A DNA stretch of 64,000 nt from Mycobacterium xenopi (lineage in GTDB: Bacteria; Actinomycetota; Actinomycetes; Mycobacteriales; Mycobacteriaceae). This document shows positions 42,883-54,552 of this stretch, piece by piece. The first letter of the stretch is position 1. The number at the start of each line of letters is the position of its first letter. The notes beneath the pieces were generated by a model. The model saw only the letters and a program-made list of their open reading frames with translations, did not search any database and had not been told where the DNA came from. The translations under genes and the position numbers were made by a program. The DNA is taken from contig NZ_AP022314.1 of the NCBI RefSeq assembly GCF_009936235.1, forward strand, positions 1,302,001-1,366,000, written 5' to 3'.

Positions 42883-43536
42883 CTATTTGGCCGCGACGGT
42901 GAATCCCGCGATGATCGTCTCGATGTCCGAAGCCTGCGGGAAGGCCTGGTCGGCCAGGCTGGTGATCGTGAGCTGAACGAGATACGGCTGTTTGGCCGGG
43001 GCAGAGCCGGTGGCGATGACGACCCGGTTCCAGCCGTGCAACCGTTTGCCGTTGAGGTCGTAGCTGCCCTCGATCATCGACGACGGAAAGCCGTGGAAGT
43101 CTGCTGTGGACGCGTTTAGTTTCCTGAAATTCTCTGACCGCTCGGCATCGGCGTTGGCGTGCTTGATCACATCAGCGGCGTCGAAATCCCCGCGCAACTT
43201 GAACACCATCAGCATCGCGATCGGATAGCTGCCGTTTTTGGCGATGGCCTGTGTGGCTGGCGTGATGCTGGGATTGCTGAATTTCTCCCAGCCCGGCGGG
43301 GTGGGGATCGACACCGCCAAATCGGTTAGCGTGTCGGGGGCCACCTGCTGGCCGGTGACGCCGACGCTCTCCAGGTATTTCCCGAGCGGCTCCGGCGTTG
43401 CAGTCGTCGTCGGGGTCGTGGTGGTCGTCGTGGTTGTCGTCCAAATCGACTGGTAGTCAGGCTCTTTGGTACTACAGCCGACCGCGGCCAGCACGAAAAT
43501 CAGGACGGCGGTCCCGCACCGGCTAGGGACCGTCAC
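42883..43536 (-). CDS. lpqT: Lipoprotein LpqT
   Basis: 217 residues. Signal segment CGTAVLIFVLAAVGCSTKEP with probable lipidated Cys21, then a threonine run encoded by ACC/ACG repeats, then a folded domain (KYLESVGVTGQQVAPDTLTD, PTPPGWEKF, MIEGSYDLNGKRLHGWNRVV, YLVQLTITSLADQAF) matching LpqT/LpqN-family proteins. Equivalent to Rv1016c. LpqN-type lipoproteins bind partners in envelope biogenesis. ATGA overlap with the ArsC-like gene upstream. Confidence 0.9.
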   Translation of the reverse strand: MTVPSRCGTAVLIFVLAAVGCSTKEPDYQSIWTTTTTTTTTPTTTATPEPLGKYLESVGVTGQQVAPDTLTDLAVSIPTPPGWEKFSNPSITPATQAIAKNGSYPIAMLMVFKLRGDFDAADVIKHANADAERSENFRKLNASTADFHGFPSSMIEGSYDLNGKRLHGWNRVVIATGSAPAKQPYLVQLTITSLADQAFPQASDIETIIAGFTVAAK

Positions 43537-43889
43537 AGAATCTCGTGCACCGCGTCGATCGGACGAGCCAGCCGGGTGCCCTTAACCGTCACGACGAACG
43601 GCCGCTGGATCAGGATGGGATGCTCGACCATCGCGTCGAGCAGCTCGTCGTCGGTGGCCTCGGCAAGGTTGAGCTCGGTGTAGATCGGCTCACGCGTGCG
43701 CACCGCGGCGCGCACATCGATGCCGGCGTCACGGATCATTTTCACCAGCTGCTCCCGCGACGGAGGCGTCTTCAAATACTCGACGATGGTCGGCTCGATG
43801 CCGTTGTCGCGCAACAACTCCAGTGTCTTGCGCGACGTGCTGCACTTGGGGTTGTGGTAGATGACGGTATCGGTCGAAGCGCGGGACAT
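43533..43889 (-). CDS. ArsC-like glutaredoxin-dependent arsenate reductase family protein
   Basis: 118 residues. IYHNPKCSTSRKTLELLRDN has the single active-site Cys, followed by GIEPTIVEYLKTPPSREQLV and IQRPFVVTVKGTRLARP, the ArsC/YffB fold with its anion-binding arginines. Could reduce arsenate or act as a Spx/YffB-like thiol protein. Ends overlapping lpqT and starts 1 bp after the prs stop region, so part of the glmU-prs transcript. Confidence 0.88.
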   Translation of the reverse strand: MSRASTDTVIYHNPKCSTSRKTLELLRDNGIEPTIVEYLKTPPSREQLVKMIRDAGIDVRAAVRTREPIYTELNLAEATDDELLDAMVEHPILIQRPFVVTVKGTRLARPIDAVHEIL

Positions 43890-44870
43890 TTACGCGTCTC
43901 CATCGAACAGCCCTGTCACTGAACCGTTTTCGAACACCGCACGGATGGTGCTGGCCAGCAGGGGAGCGATCGACAACACCGTCAGTTGCGGGAACCGCTT
44001 GGCCTCGTCGATCGGCAACGTGTTGGTGACGATTACCTCACGGGCTCCGCACTCCGCCAGCAGCTTCGGCGCAGGATCGGACAGCACGCCGTGGGTGGCG
44101 GCGACGATCACGTCTCCGGCGCCGTCCTCCTTCAGCAGCGGCACCGCCGCGGCGATCGTGCCGCCGGTGTCGATCATGTCGTCGATCAGGATGCAGGTCT
44201 TGCCGGCGACTTCGCCGACCACCCGGTTGGACTTCACCTGGTTGGGCACCCGCGGGTCGCGGGTCTTGTGGATGAAGGCCAATGGCACGCCGCCCAGCGA
44301 GTCGGCCCACTTCTCGGCGATGCGCACCCGGCCGGAGTCCGGGGAGACGACCACCATGTCGTGGCCGCTGTAGTTGTCCTTGATGTAGCCGGTCAGAAGA
44401 TTCTGCGCGCGCATGTGATCCACCGGGCCGTCGAAGAAGCCCTGGATCTGGTCGGTGTGCAGGTCGACGGTCACGATCCGGTCGGCCCCGGCGGTCTTGA
44501 GCAGGTCGGCGACCAGCCGCGCCGAGATCGGTTCGCGGCCGCGGTGTTTTTTGTCCTGCCGGGCGTAGGGGTAGAACGGCACGACGGCCGTGATCCGCTT
44601 GGCGCTGCCGCGCTTGAGCGCATCGAGCATGATGAGCTGCTCCATCAGCCACTTGTTCAGCGGCGCCGGATGCGACTGCAGGACGAAGGCGTCGCAGCCG
44701 CGCACCGACTCGTGGTAGCGGACGAAGATCTCGCCGTTGGCGAAGTCCCGGGCAGTCTGCGCGGTCACGTGGACGTCGAGTTCCTTGGCCACCTGCTCGG
44801 CCAGTTCGGGGTGCGCACGACCCGCGAACAACATCAGATTTTTGCGGTTGTCGGTCCAGTCGTGGCTCAC
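43890..44870 (-). CDS. prs: Ribose-phosphate pyrophosphokinase
   Basis: 326 residues from GTG 44870. Makes PRPP from ribose-5-phosphate and ATP for nucleotides, His, Trp and decaprenylphosphoryl-arabinose. Motifs: FVRYHESVRGCDAFVLQS, YPYARQDKKHRGREPIS, VDLHTDQIQGFFDGP (Mg/PRPP site), DMVVVSPDSGRVR and TCILIDDMIDTGGTI (PRPP loop). Equivalent to Rv1017c (prsA), 54 bp after glmU. Confidence 0.97.
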   Translation of the reverse strand: MSHDWTDNRKNLMLFAGRAHPELAEQVAKELDVHVTAQTARDFANGEIFVRYHESVRGCDAFVLQSHPAPLNKWLMEQLIMLDALKRGSAKRITAVVPFYPYARQDKKHRGREPISARLVADLLKTAGADRIVTVDLHTDQIQGFFDGPVDHMRAQNLLTGYIKDNYSGHDMVVVSPDSGRVRIAEKWADSLGGVPLAFIHKTRDPRVPNQVKSNRVVGEVAGKTCILIDDMIDTGGTIAAAVPLLKEDGAGDVIVAATHGVLSDPAPKLLAECGAREVIVTNTLPIDEAKRFPQLTVLSIAPLLASTIRAVFENGSVTGLFDGDA

Positions 44871-44924
44871 GTGCTGCCCCCGCTGTTGGGATCAAGTGGT
44901 GGCCTAATACTAAGGAGAGAACTG

Positions 44925-46382
44925 TCAAGATGTCTGATCGGGCTGACGTTGTGCCCTTTCTGCCGCCTCCGCGGCGGCGCTGCCCGGCCGTTTGCGTTGC
45001 ACCCAGCCCTCGATGTTGCGTTGGGGTCCTGCCGACACGGCCAACGCCCCGGGTGGGACGTCGTGGCGCACCACCGTGCCGGCACCGGTGTAGGCGCCGT
45101 CACCGACGGTGACCGGTGCGACGAACATGGTGTCGGAGCCGGTGCGCACGTGGGAGCCGATCCTGGTGCGCTGCTTGGTCTCGCCGTCGTAGTTGACGAA
45201 GACGCTGGATGCGCCGATATTGCTGTGCTCGCCGATGTCGGCGTCACCGACGTAGGTCAGGTGGGGCACCTTGGTGCCGGTGCCGATCGTGCAGTTCTTG
45301 GCCTCGACGAACGCGCCCAGTTTGCCGTCGGCGCCTAACACGGTGCCGGGCCGCAGGTAGGCGAATGGTCCGACCACCGCGCCGTCGCCGATCGACGCCG
45401 AAGTGCCGTGCGTGCGGATTACCGACGCGGCGTCGCCGACGGTGACGTCGGCCAAGGTGGTGTCGGGGCCGACGGTGCAATGTCCGCCGATGCGGGTGCG
45501 GCCGAGCAGCTGGGTTCCGGGCAGGATCACGGTGTCGCGGCCAATGCTCACGTCGACGTCGATCCAGGTGGTCGCGGGGTCGACAACCGTGACGCCGGCC
45601 AGCTGGTGTGTGGCCACGATGCGGCGGTTGAGCTCCGCGGAAAGTTCGGCCAACTGAACCCGGTCGTTGACCCCGGCGACCAGCGCGCTGTCGTCGACGT
45701 GGCGGGCGTGCACGGCATGGCCGTCTCGGCGAACGATGGAGATCACGTCGGTCAGGTAGAGCTCGCGTTGGGCGTTGTCGGCGGACAGCCGGCCCAGCGC
45801 GGAGCGCAGCGCCGCAATATCGAAGGCGTAGACCCCGGCGTTGACTTCGCGGATCTGTTTTTGGGACGGTGTCGCATCGGCTTGCTCGACGATCGCAATC
45901 ACTTCGTTGTCCTGGGTGCGCAGAATGCGGCCATAGCCGGTGGGATCGGCCAGCGTGGTGGTCAACACGGTGACCGCTGCCGGGTGGGCGCGATGGGCGG
46001 CGATCAGGTCAGCCAGCGTGTCGGCGTCCAGCAGGGGAATGTCGGCCGAGGTGACCACGACGACCCCGCTGTAGTCAGCAGGCAGCGCCGAGAGTCCACA
46101 CAGCACGGCGTGTCCGGTTCCCAGCTGCCGGTCCTGCAGCGCCACGTCGATGCGGCGACCCAAGCTGTCGGCCAGTTCGGCGACGACGGGTGCAATCCGG
46201 TCGTGGTCGTGGCCCAACACGACGACCAGATGTTGCGGTGCGACCTTGGCGATCGAATACAGGCAATGCGCAAGCATGCTGCGCCCGGCGATCGTGTGCA
46301 GCACCTTGGGAGTGTCCGAGCGCATCCGGGTTCCGGCCCCCGCCGCCAAAACCAGGACCGCCGATTCGCCGTGTGTTGTCAT
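44925..46382 (-). CDS. glmU: Bifunctional UDP-N-acetylglucosamine pyrophosphorylase/glucosamine-1-phosphate acetyltransferase
   Basis: 485 residues. N-terminal uridylyltransferase (VLVLAAGAGTRMRSDTPKVL), C-terminal left-handed beta-helix acetyltransferase with hexapeptide repeats and VPHLTYVGDADIGEHSNIGA. Performs the last two steps to UDP-GlcNAc for peptidoglycan and the mycolyl linker. ATG 46382 has AAGAGG upstream; GTG 46388 overlaps that site. The tail after about residue 465 is Ala/Glu-rich and disordered. A hairpin ends immediately before its ribosome site. Confidence 0.97.
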   Translation of the reverse strand: MTTHGESAVLVLAAGAGTRMRSDTPKVLHTIAGRSMLAHCLYSIAKVAPQHLVVVLGHDHDRIAPVVAELADSLGRRIDVALQDRQLGTGHAVLCGLSALPADYSGVVVVTSADIPLLDADTLADLIAAHRAHPAAVTVLTTTLADPTGYGRILRTQDNEVIAIVEQADATPSQKQIREVNAGVYAFDIAALRSALGRLSADNAQRELYLTDVISIVRRDGHAVHARHVDDSALVAGVNDRVQLAELSAELNRRIVATHQLAGVTVVDPATTWIDVDVSIGRDTVILPGTQLLGRTRIGGHCTVGPDTTLADVTVGDAASVIRTHGTSASIGDGAVVGPFAYLRPGTVLGADGKLGAFVEAKNCTIGTGTKVPHLTYVGDADIGEHSNIGASSVFVNYDGETKQRTRIGSHVRTGSDTMFVAPVTVGDGAYTGAGTVVRHDVPPGALAVSAGPQRNIEGWVQRKRPGSAAAEAAERAQRQPDQTS

Positions 46383-46391
46383 GAACACCTC

Positions 46392-46465
46392 TTTTGCCGC
46401 GAGTGTGGATGTTCGTACGCCGACACGCCGTCCAGCCTGTCATTTCGCGCACGCTCGCGGCAAAA
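46392..46465. repeat. Inverted repeat between tRNA-Gln and glmU
   Basis: Arms TTTTGCCGCGAGTGTGG (46392-46408) and GCACGCTCGCGGCAAAA (46449-46465), 15 of 17 pairs, 40-nt loop. Read on the minus strand it follows tRNA-Gln and its last arm ends just before the AAGAGG ribosome site of glmU. It could be a terminator for the tRNA or a structure in the glmU leader. Confidence 0.7.
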
Positions 46466-46485
46466 AACCGCGGCATCACGGCCGG

Positions 46486-46557
46486 CTCCGTCGCCAGGAC
46501 TCGAACCTGAACTCTCAGAACCAAAATCTGATGTGCTGCCGATTACACCACGACGGA
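46486..46557 (-). tRNA. tRNA-Gln (anticodon TTG)
   Basis: 72 nt, no encoded CCA. Acceptor TCCGTCG/CGACGGA with discriminator G, D-arm GGTGTAATCGGCAGCA, anticodon stem TCAGA/TCTGA with loop TTTTGGT (anticodon TTG), T-arm CAGG-TTCGAGT-CCTG. Upstream of glmU on the same strand. Confidence 0.96.
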
Positions 46558-46616
46558 AGGTAGGGCGACGGGGACCTGTCACGGTGCAGGACCGCGTCCA
46601 CTCTAATGCAAGCCGA

Positions 46617-46622
46617 TACGCT
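46617..46622 (+). promoter_or_regulatory. -10 element (TACGCT) of the TetR gene
   Basis: TACGCT then 7 nt then GTG 46630; the GGGAGG in the gap is too close to serve as ribosome site, favouring a leaderless start. Confidence 0.45.
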
Positions 46623-46629
46623 GGGAGGC

Positions 46630-47286
46630 GTGGCTGCGCTGGATAGGGGGCCAGACAAGGACGTGCGGGAGCCGCGCGCCAGGATGACCGGCAGCGAGAG
46701 GCGGCATCAGCTCATCGATATCGCACGTTCGCTCTTTGCCGAACGTGGCTACGAGGGCACGTCGATCGAGGAGATCGCGCAGCGGGCCAACGTGTCCAAG
46801 CCGGTGGTATACGAACATTTCGGCGGCAAGGAAGGCCTGTACGCGGTGGTCGTCGACCGCGAGATGTCGGCGCTGCTCGATGGCATCACGTCGTCGCTGA
46901 CCAGGTCGACCAACAACCGGTCGCGGCTGCGCATCGAACGGGTGGCGCTGGCGCTGCTCACCTACGTCGAGGAGCGCACCGACGGCTTCCGGATCCTGAT
47001 CCGTGATTCGCCGGCATCGATCAGCTCGGGCACCTATTCCACCCTGCTCAACGACGCGGTCAGCCAGGTGTCGTCCATCCTTGCCGGTGACTTTGCCCGC
47101 CGCGGTCTTGACCCCGAAACGGCGCCGCTGTATGCCCAGGCACTGGTCGGTTCGGTGTCGATGACCGCCCAGTGGTGGCTCGACGCCCGCGAGCCCAAGA
47201 AGGAGGTGGTCGCCGCGCACCTGGTCAACCTGTGCTGGAACGGCCTGACCCACCTGGAAGCCGACCCCACCCTGCTCGACGAATAG
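46630..47286 (+). CDS. TetR-family transcriptional regulator (Rv1019-like)
   Basis: 218 residues from GTG 46630 (ATG 46606 would add 8). N-terminal TetR HTH: SLFAERGYEGTSIEEIAQRA then NVSKPVVYEHFGGKEGLY. Ligand domain with LLTYVEERTDGFRILIRDSP and MTAQWWLDAREPKKEVVAAH. Equivalent to Rv1019, which in M. tuberculosis lies just before mfd and is reported to influence downstream genes; here a pseudogene and vapBC intervene. Ligand unknown. Confidence 0.9.
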   Translation: MAALDRGPDKDVREPRARMTGSERRHQLIDIARSLFAERGYEGTSIEEIAQRANVSKPVVYEHFGGKEGLYAVVVDREMSALLDGITSSLTRSTNNRSRLRIERVALALLTYVEERTDGFRILIRDSPASISSGTYSTLLNDAVSQVSSILAGDFARRGLDPETAPLYAQALVGSVSMTAQWWLDAREPKKEVVAAHLVNLCWNGLTHLEADPTLLDE

Positions 47287-47325
47287 CGGCGTGGCCGGGC
47301 GCACCGGCCCTGCGGGTCGCTGCAA

Positions 47326-48614
47326 TCAACCCCGGTCGCGGGCCAGCAGGTCGGCGGTGGTTTCCCGGCGGATCAATTCGCGGGCCCGGCCGTCCTTGAC
47401 CGCCACCAGCGGCGGCCGGCCGACGATGGTGTAGTTGCACGCCATGCTGTGGTGGTAGGCACCGGTGCACGCCACGGCCAGCAGGTCACCGGGATGCACG
47501 TCGACGGGTAGCTCGACGTCGCGGGCAATCTCGTTGGCGCCGTGTCGTCCCGTCACCGCGACTCGCTGTCTGCGTTCAAGCGAATGCCGGTTAGTCAGCG
47601 CCACGGTGTATTTCGCGCGACACGGCGCCATCCGCGGGCTGTCGCTTAGTCCGCCGTCCACGGCGACGAAAGTCCGCCCGCGCGGCTGTGTCGTCACCGA
47701 GCACACCCGATACAGCGTGATACCGGCGCGCCCGCTGATGCCCCGGCCCGGTTGCACCACCACGACCGGGCGGGGGAAACGCTCGGCGGCACAGGCAGCG
47801 TCCAGTGCCTCGTCGATGACGTGGGCCAGCTCGTGGATATCGAGCTCGCGATCACCGTGAACATATGGAATGCCTTGGCCCCCACCGAGATTGAGTTCGG
47901 TGAGGATTACGCCATGGTTGGCGCGGATGTTGGCCATGGCGGTGACCGTCCGGTGACTCGCTGCGCCGTAGCACCCCGGATCGGTGACCTGCGAGCCGGC
48001 GTGGCAGGACAGGCCGATCAGGTCGAGGTTGGGTTGGGCCAGCACACGCGCCACCGTCTCGGCGAGGCTGTGCCCGTAGAGCTCGCGTTCCGCGGCCACC
48101 CGGATGAGCACCCGTTGGCGTCGGGCTGCCAACCCCGCGAGGTAGGCGATCTCGATGCACGAGTCCACCACGATGCGGCCTACCCCGACACGCACGGCGG
48201 CGCGCAACTCCTCGACCGATTTCGCGTCGCCGTGCATGACGATGCGGGCCGGGTCAACGCCGCCGACGATCGCGGTGGTCAGCTACCCGGACGAATGGAC
48301 CGCCAGACCTAACCGCTCCTCGCGAGTCCAGCGCGCCACGGCGATGCTCAGCAACGACTTGCCGGCACAGAGCACCTCGGCGCCGGGCAGGGCAACCCCC
48401 GGCGGAAGCGACGAGCGCGATGCCTGAAGTTCGCTTCGTCGATCACGTAAACCGGAGTGCGGAACTCGTCGGCGATGTCGGTCACCGGCACCTCGCCGAC
48501 GCACAGCCGGCCGTCGTCGTCGGCGCGTGCCGTGACCGGTCAGATGGCGGGGTCGAACCACGGGGCAGCGCCATAAGCGATGGACGGCAAGACATCGGCC
48601 AACGTTGTGGTCAT
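47326..48614 (-). pseudogene. Decayed diaminopimelate-decarboxylase-like (LysA paralogue) gene
   Basis: PLP-dependent Orn/DAP decarboxylase family. Pieces in order: TTTLADVLPSIAYGAAPWFD, then in-frame TGA at 48542-48540; GRLCVGEVPVTDIADEFRTP; a frame change near 48400; PGAEVLCAGKSLLSIAVARW (PLP Lys); TAG at 48285-48283; then intact frame HGDAKSVEELRAAVRVGVGR to TADLLARDRG, which lacks about 20 residues expected after VLIRV, keeps LNLGGGQGIPY and HHSMACNY. Two stops, a shift and a deletion make true decay likely. The longest intact piece is 303 residues. The housekeeping lysA lies elsewhere in mycobacteria. Confidence 0.8.
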
Positions 48615-48747
48615 GCTTCCACGGTCGGTGGGGCTGTTGTCGGATTCCGCTGCCCTAACGGATCCTTGACGGCACCGAGCCCGAAATTGACAGGTTTTGC
48701 CTCCCGGCGCGCAGAGCCACGAGCTAGGCAGGTCCATGCGGTTTTGT

Positions 48748-48763
48748 ACGCATCATGATGCGT
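48748..48763. promoter_or_regulatory. Perfect 16-bp palindrome, probable VapB operator
   Basis: ACGCATCATGATGCGT equals its own reverse complement. It ends 6 bp before the -10 (TAGCAT, 48770-48775) of the vapB gene, so a bound VapBC complex would block RNA polymerase. Autoregulation through such palindromes is standard for VapBC systems. Confidence 0.65.
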
Positions 48764-48769
48764 TTTGGC

Positions 48770-48775
48770 TAGCAT
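48770..48775 (+). promoter_or_regulatory. -10 element (TAGCAT) of vapB
   Basis: TAGCAT then 7 nt then GTG 48783, immediately downstream of the palindromic operator. Confidence 0.5.
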
Positions 48776-48782
48776 GGTGATT

Positions 48783-49004
48783 GTGCGGACAACCGTGGTG
48801 ATCGATAGCGATGTGGCGGCCGCGATCGAGCGTCTTCGCCGGCAAGGAATGGGTGTGAGCGAGGCCCTGAACCTGCTCGCGCGCCGCGGCATGGCCAAGG
48901 AAGCGGCCGAGAAGGTCACGTATCGGCACCGCACCGCGAAGATCGGCCTCAAAGTCGATGTCACCAACGTCGGCGACGTGCTTGATCTGCTCGATGATCG
49001 TTGA
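48783..49004 (+). CDS. VapB-type antitoxin (ribbon-helix-helix)
   Basis: 73 residues from GTG 48783: RTTVVIDSDVAAAIERLRRQ and GMGVSEALNLLARRGMAKEA form a ribbon-helix-helix DNA-binding domain, with a C-terminal toxin-binding tail VTNVGDVLDLLDDR. GTG 48783 is chosen over ATG 48774 since RTTVxID is the usual family start and a -10 lies 7 nt upstream. The toxin gene overlaps its end by 11 bp. Binds and neutralises VapC and represses its own operon. Confidence 0.85.
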   Translation: MRTTVVIDSDVAAAIERLRRQGMGVSEALNLLARRGMAKEAAEKVTYRHRTAKIGLKVDVTNVGDVLDLLDDR

Positions 49005-49437
49005 CGCCAACCTGCTGCTGTTCGCAGTTGACGAGAACAGCAGCCATAACGCCGCCGCTGCTGCCTGGCTGGAACAGACATTGAACGGCGATACTCGCGT
49101 CGGCCTGCCCTGGCAGACCATCGGGGCGTTTCTGCGGATCGTCACCCATCCGCGGGTCACAGAAAACCCACTGTCAGGCACTGACGCTTGGAGATATGTA
49201 GAGCAGTGGCTGGCGGTCCCGGTGGTGTGGGTGCCCCCCGCAACGGAGAACACCGCCCGCGTTTACGCAAGGCTGTGCGCGCAGGTGGCGATCACCGGAA
49301 ATCTGGTACCCGACGCGCAACTGGCCGCGCTGGCGATCGAACATGGAGTCGAAGTCGCCTCTGCGGATACAGATTTCATGCGATTTCCAGGTCTGCGCTG
49401 GACCAATCCGTTGAGCACGAATCCCAACCGGTCCTGA
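48994..49437 (+). CDS. VapC-type PIN-domain ribonuclease toxin
   Basis: 147 residues from ATG 48994. PIN acidic residues: Asp4 in IVDANLLLFAVDE, Glu in a central helix, and Asp residues in VPDAQLAALAIEHGVEVASA and DTDFMRF. Such toxins cleave tRNA or rRNA when the antitoxin is lost. Begins within vapB (ATGATCGTTGA), giving coupled translation. Intact, so the pair is probably functional. Lies between a pseudogene and mfd, i.e. an accessory insert. Confidence 0.88.
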   Translation: MIVDANLLLFAVDENSSHNAAAAAWLEQTLNGDTRVGLPWQTIGAFLRIVTHPRVTENPLSGTDAWRYVEQWLAVPVVWVPPATENTARVYARLCAQVAITGNLVPDAQLAALAIEHGVEVASADTDFMRFPGLRWTNPLSTNPNRS

Positions 49438-49543
49438 AAGCTTCAGCCTCGAGCGCCCGATCGCCAGCGTGCTGGTGACGCGCCGATGATGTGGTGGCGA
49501 TCACCCGAGTTGGCCGGGGCCGCAACGTGAATCAGTCGAAGCA

Positions 49544-49549
49544 TAGAAT
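49544..49549 (+). promoter_or_regulatory. -10 element (TAGAAT) of mfd
   Basis: TAGAAT, close to the TATAAT consensus, ends 9 nt before ATG 49559; predicted leader of 0-3 nt. Confidence 0.5.
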
Positions 49550-49558
49550 GGCTGCATC

Positions 49559-53239
<3,681 letters not shown>

Positions 53240-53291
53240 CCCGCGCCAACGACGATAACGCCGGCGTAGCCGCGATCGCAGGGCGGCGCCC

Positions 53292-54425
53292 ATGACAGTC
53301 GTTTTGGTCGACCCCCGCCGCCCGTCGCTGGTTCCCGTCGAAGCGATCGAATTGCTCACCGGCGAAGTCCAATACACCGAGGAGATGCCGGTGGCGGTGC
53401 CGTGGTCGCTGCCGTCGGCGCGTCCGGCGCACACCGGAGAAGACGCCCCGGTGCTGCTGTCGTCCGACCCCGAGCATCCGGCGGTGACAGCGCGACTGGC
53501 GGCGGGGGACCGGTTGATTTCGGCGCCCGAGCAGCAACGCGGCGAAAGACTTGTCGATGCGGTGGCGATGATGGACAAACTGCGCACCGCCGGCCCGTGG
53601 GAAAGCGAACAGACGCACGACTCGTTGCGCCGCTACTTGCTGGAGGAGACCTACGAGCTGTTCGACGCGGTGCGCAGCGGTAATGCCGACGAGTTGCGCG
53701 AGGAACTCGGCGATGTGCTGCTGCAGGTCTTGTTTCATGCGCGCATCGCCGAGGACGCGCCACAACACCCCTTCACCATCGACGATGTCGCCGACACGCT
53801 GATGCGGAAGCTGGGCAACCGGGTGCCGGGAGTGCTTGCCGGCGAGGAGATCTCACTCGACGATCAGCTGGCTCAGTGGGAAGAGCGCAAAGCGGCGGAG
53901 AAGCCACGGGACTCGGTGCTCGACGACGTTCCTACCGCCCAGCCGGCATTGTCTTTGGCGCAGAAGGTAATCCAACGAGTGCACAAAGCCGGACTCCCGG
54001 AGGACCTGATTCCACAATCCATCACCTCGGTCGCTGTGACAGCCGACGGCGATGCCGAAAACACCTTACGCACAGCTGTTTTAGAGTTTATGGATACCGT
54101 CCGCGAAACCGAGAAGGCGATTGCGGCCGGACGCCGCGGCGATGACGTTCCCGAGGAGCTCGATGCCACGCCGCTGGGTGTCGTGACCGAAGAAGAGTGG
54201 CGGGCCTATTGGCCGCAGGACATTGCCCAGCCGGCCGCGGAGAAGGTGGCGGCTTGGCCGACGACCCGGGGCGGGTTGAGACAAATGGCGATCAGTCCGA
54301 CACCGCGCCACAGTAGGCGTTTGTGCACGGCAGGTTGGGGAAAGGCAGCGACTGTCGCAATGGTTGCTAGCGCGCCGGCTACCGGGATCCACGACCAGCG
54401 AAGCGACTGTGCCCGCTTGCTATGA
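53292..54425 (+). CDS. mazG: Nucleoside triphosphate pyrophosphohydrolase MazG, long C-terminal tail
   Basis: 377 residues, equivalent to Rv1021 (325 aa). N-terminal Rossmann-like part, then the MazG helix bundle with LRRYLLEETYELFDAVRSGN and ELREELGDVLLQVLFHARIA (EExxE-ExxD Mg-binding). Hydrolyses NTPs, notably oxidised dNTPs. After VVTEEEWRAYWP the last about 55 residues (AAWPTTRGGLRQM to SDCARLL) have no family feature and look like read-through, so a lost stop or an indel near 54230 is possible. Confidence 0.9.
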   Translation: MTVVLVDPRRPSLVPVEAIELLTGEVQYTEEMPVAVPWSLPSARPAHTGEDAPVLLSSDPEHPAVTARLAAGDRLISAPEQQRGERLVDAVAMMDKLRTAGPWESEQTHDSLRRYLLEETYELFDAVRSGNADELREELGDVLLQVLFHARIAEDAPQHPFTIDDVADTLMRKLGNRVPGVLAGEEISLDDQLAQWEERKAAEKPRDSVLDDVPTAQPALSLAQKVIQRVHKAGLPEDLIPQSITSVAVTADGDAENTLRTAVLEFMDTVRETEKAIAAGRRGDDVPEELDATPLGVVTEEEWRAYWPQDIAQPAAEKVAAWPTTRGGLRQMAISPTPRHSRRLCTAGWGKAATVAMVASAPATGIHDQRSDCARLL

Positions 54426-54552
54426 ATTGCCGTGGTTAACCGATAGGCAGCTGTAAACCGGCGATGTTTGCACGAATTGGCGTGAGGTAACGCTCTGGGA
54501 CGCCACGTCTCATGGGACGATGGTGGGGACCGAGAGTGGTTGAGGGAGTTCT

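Noticed and set aside
43395..43445. ACC/ACG repeat tract in lpqT as a phase-variable microsatellite
   Set aside because: It encodes a threonine-rich linker after the lipobox in frame; the repeat unit is a codon, so slippage would change linker length but not frame, and such linkers are common in mycobacterial lipoproteins.
43986..45338. 450-codon plus-strand frame opposite prs and glmU
   Set aside because: Antisense to two clear essential enzymes; no motifs.
47326..48237. Intact 303-residue decarboxylase
   Set aside because: This piece lacks the PLP-lysine segment, which lies upstream in broken frames, so it cannot be a functional enzyme.
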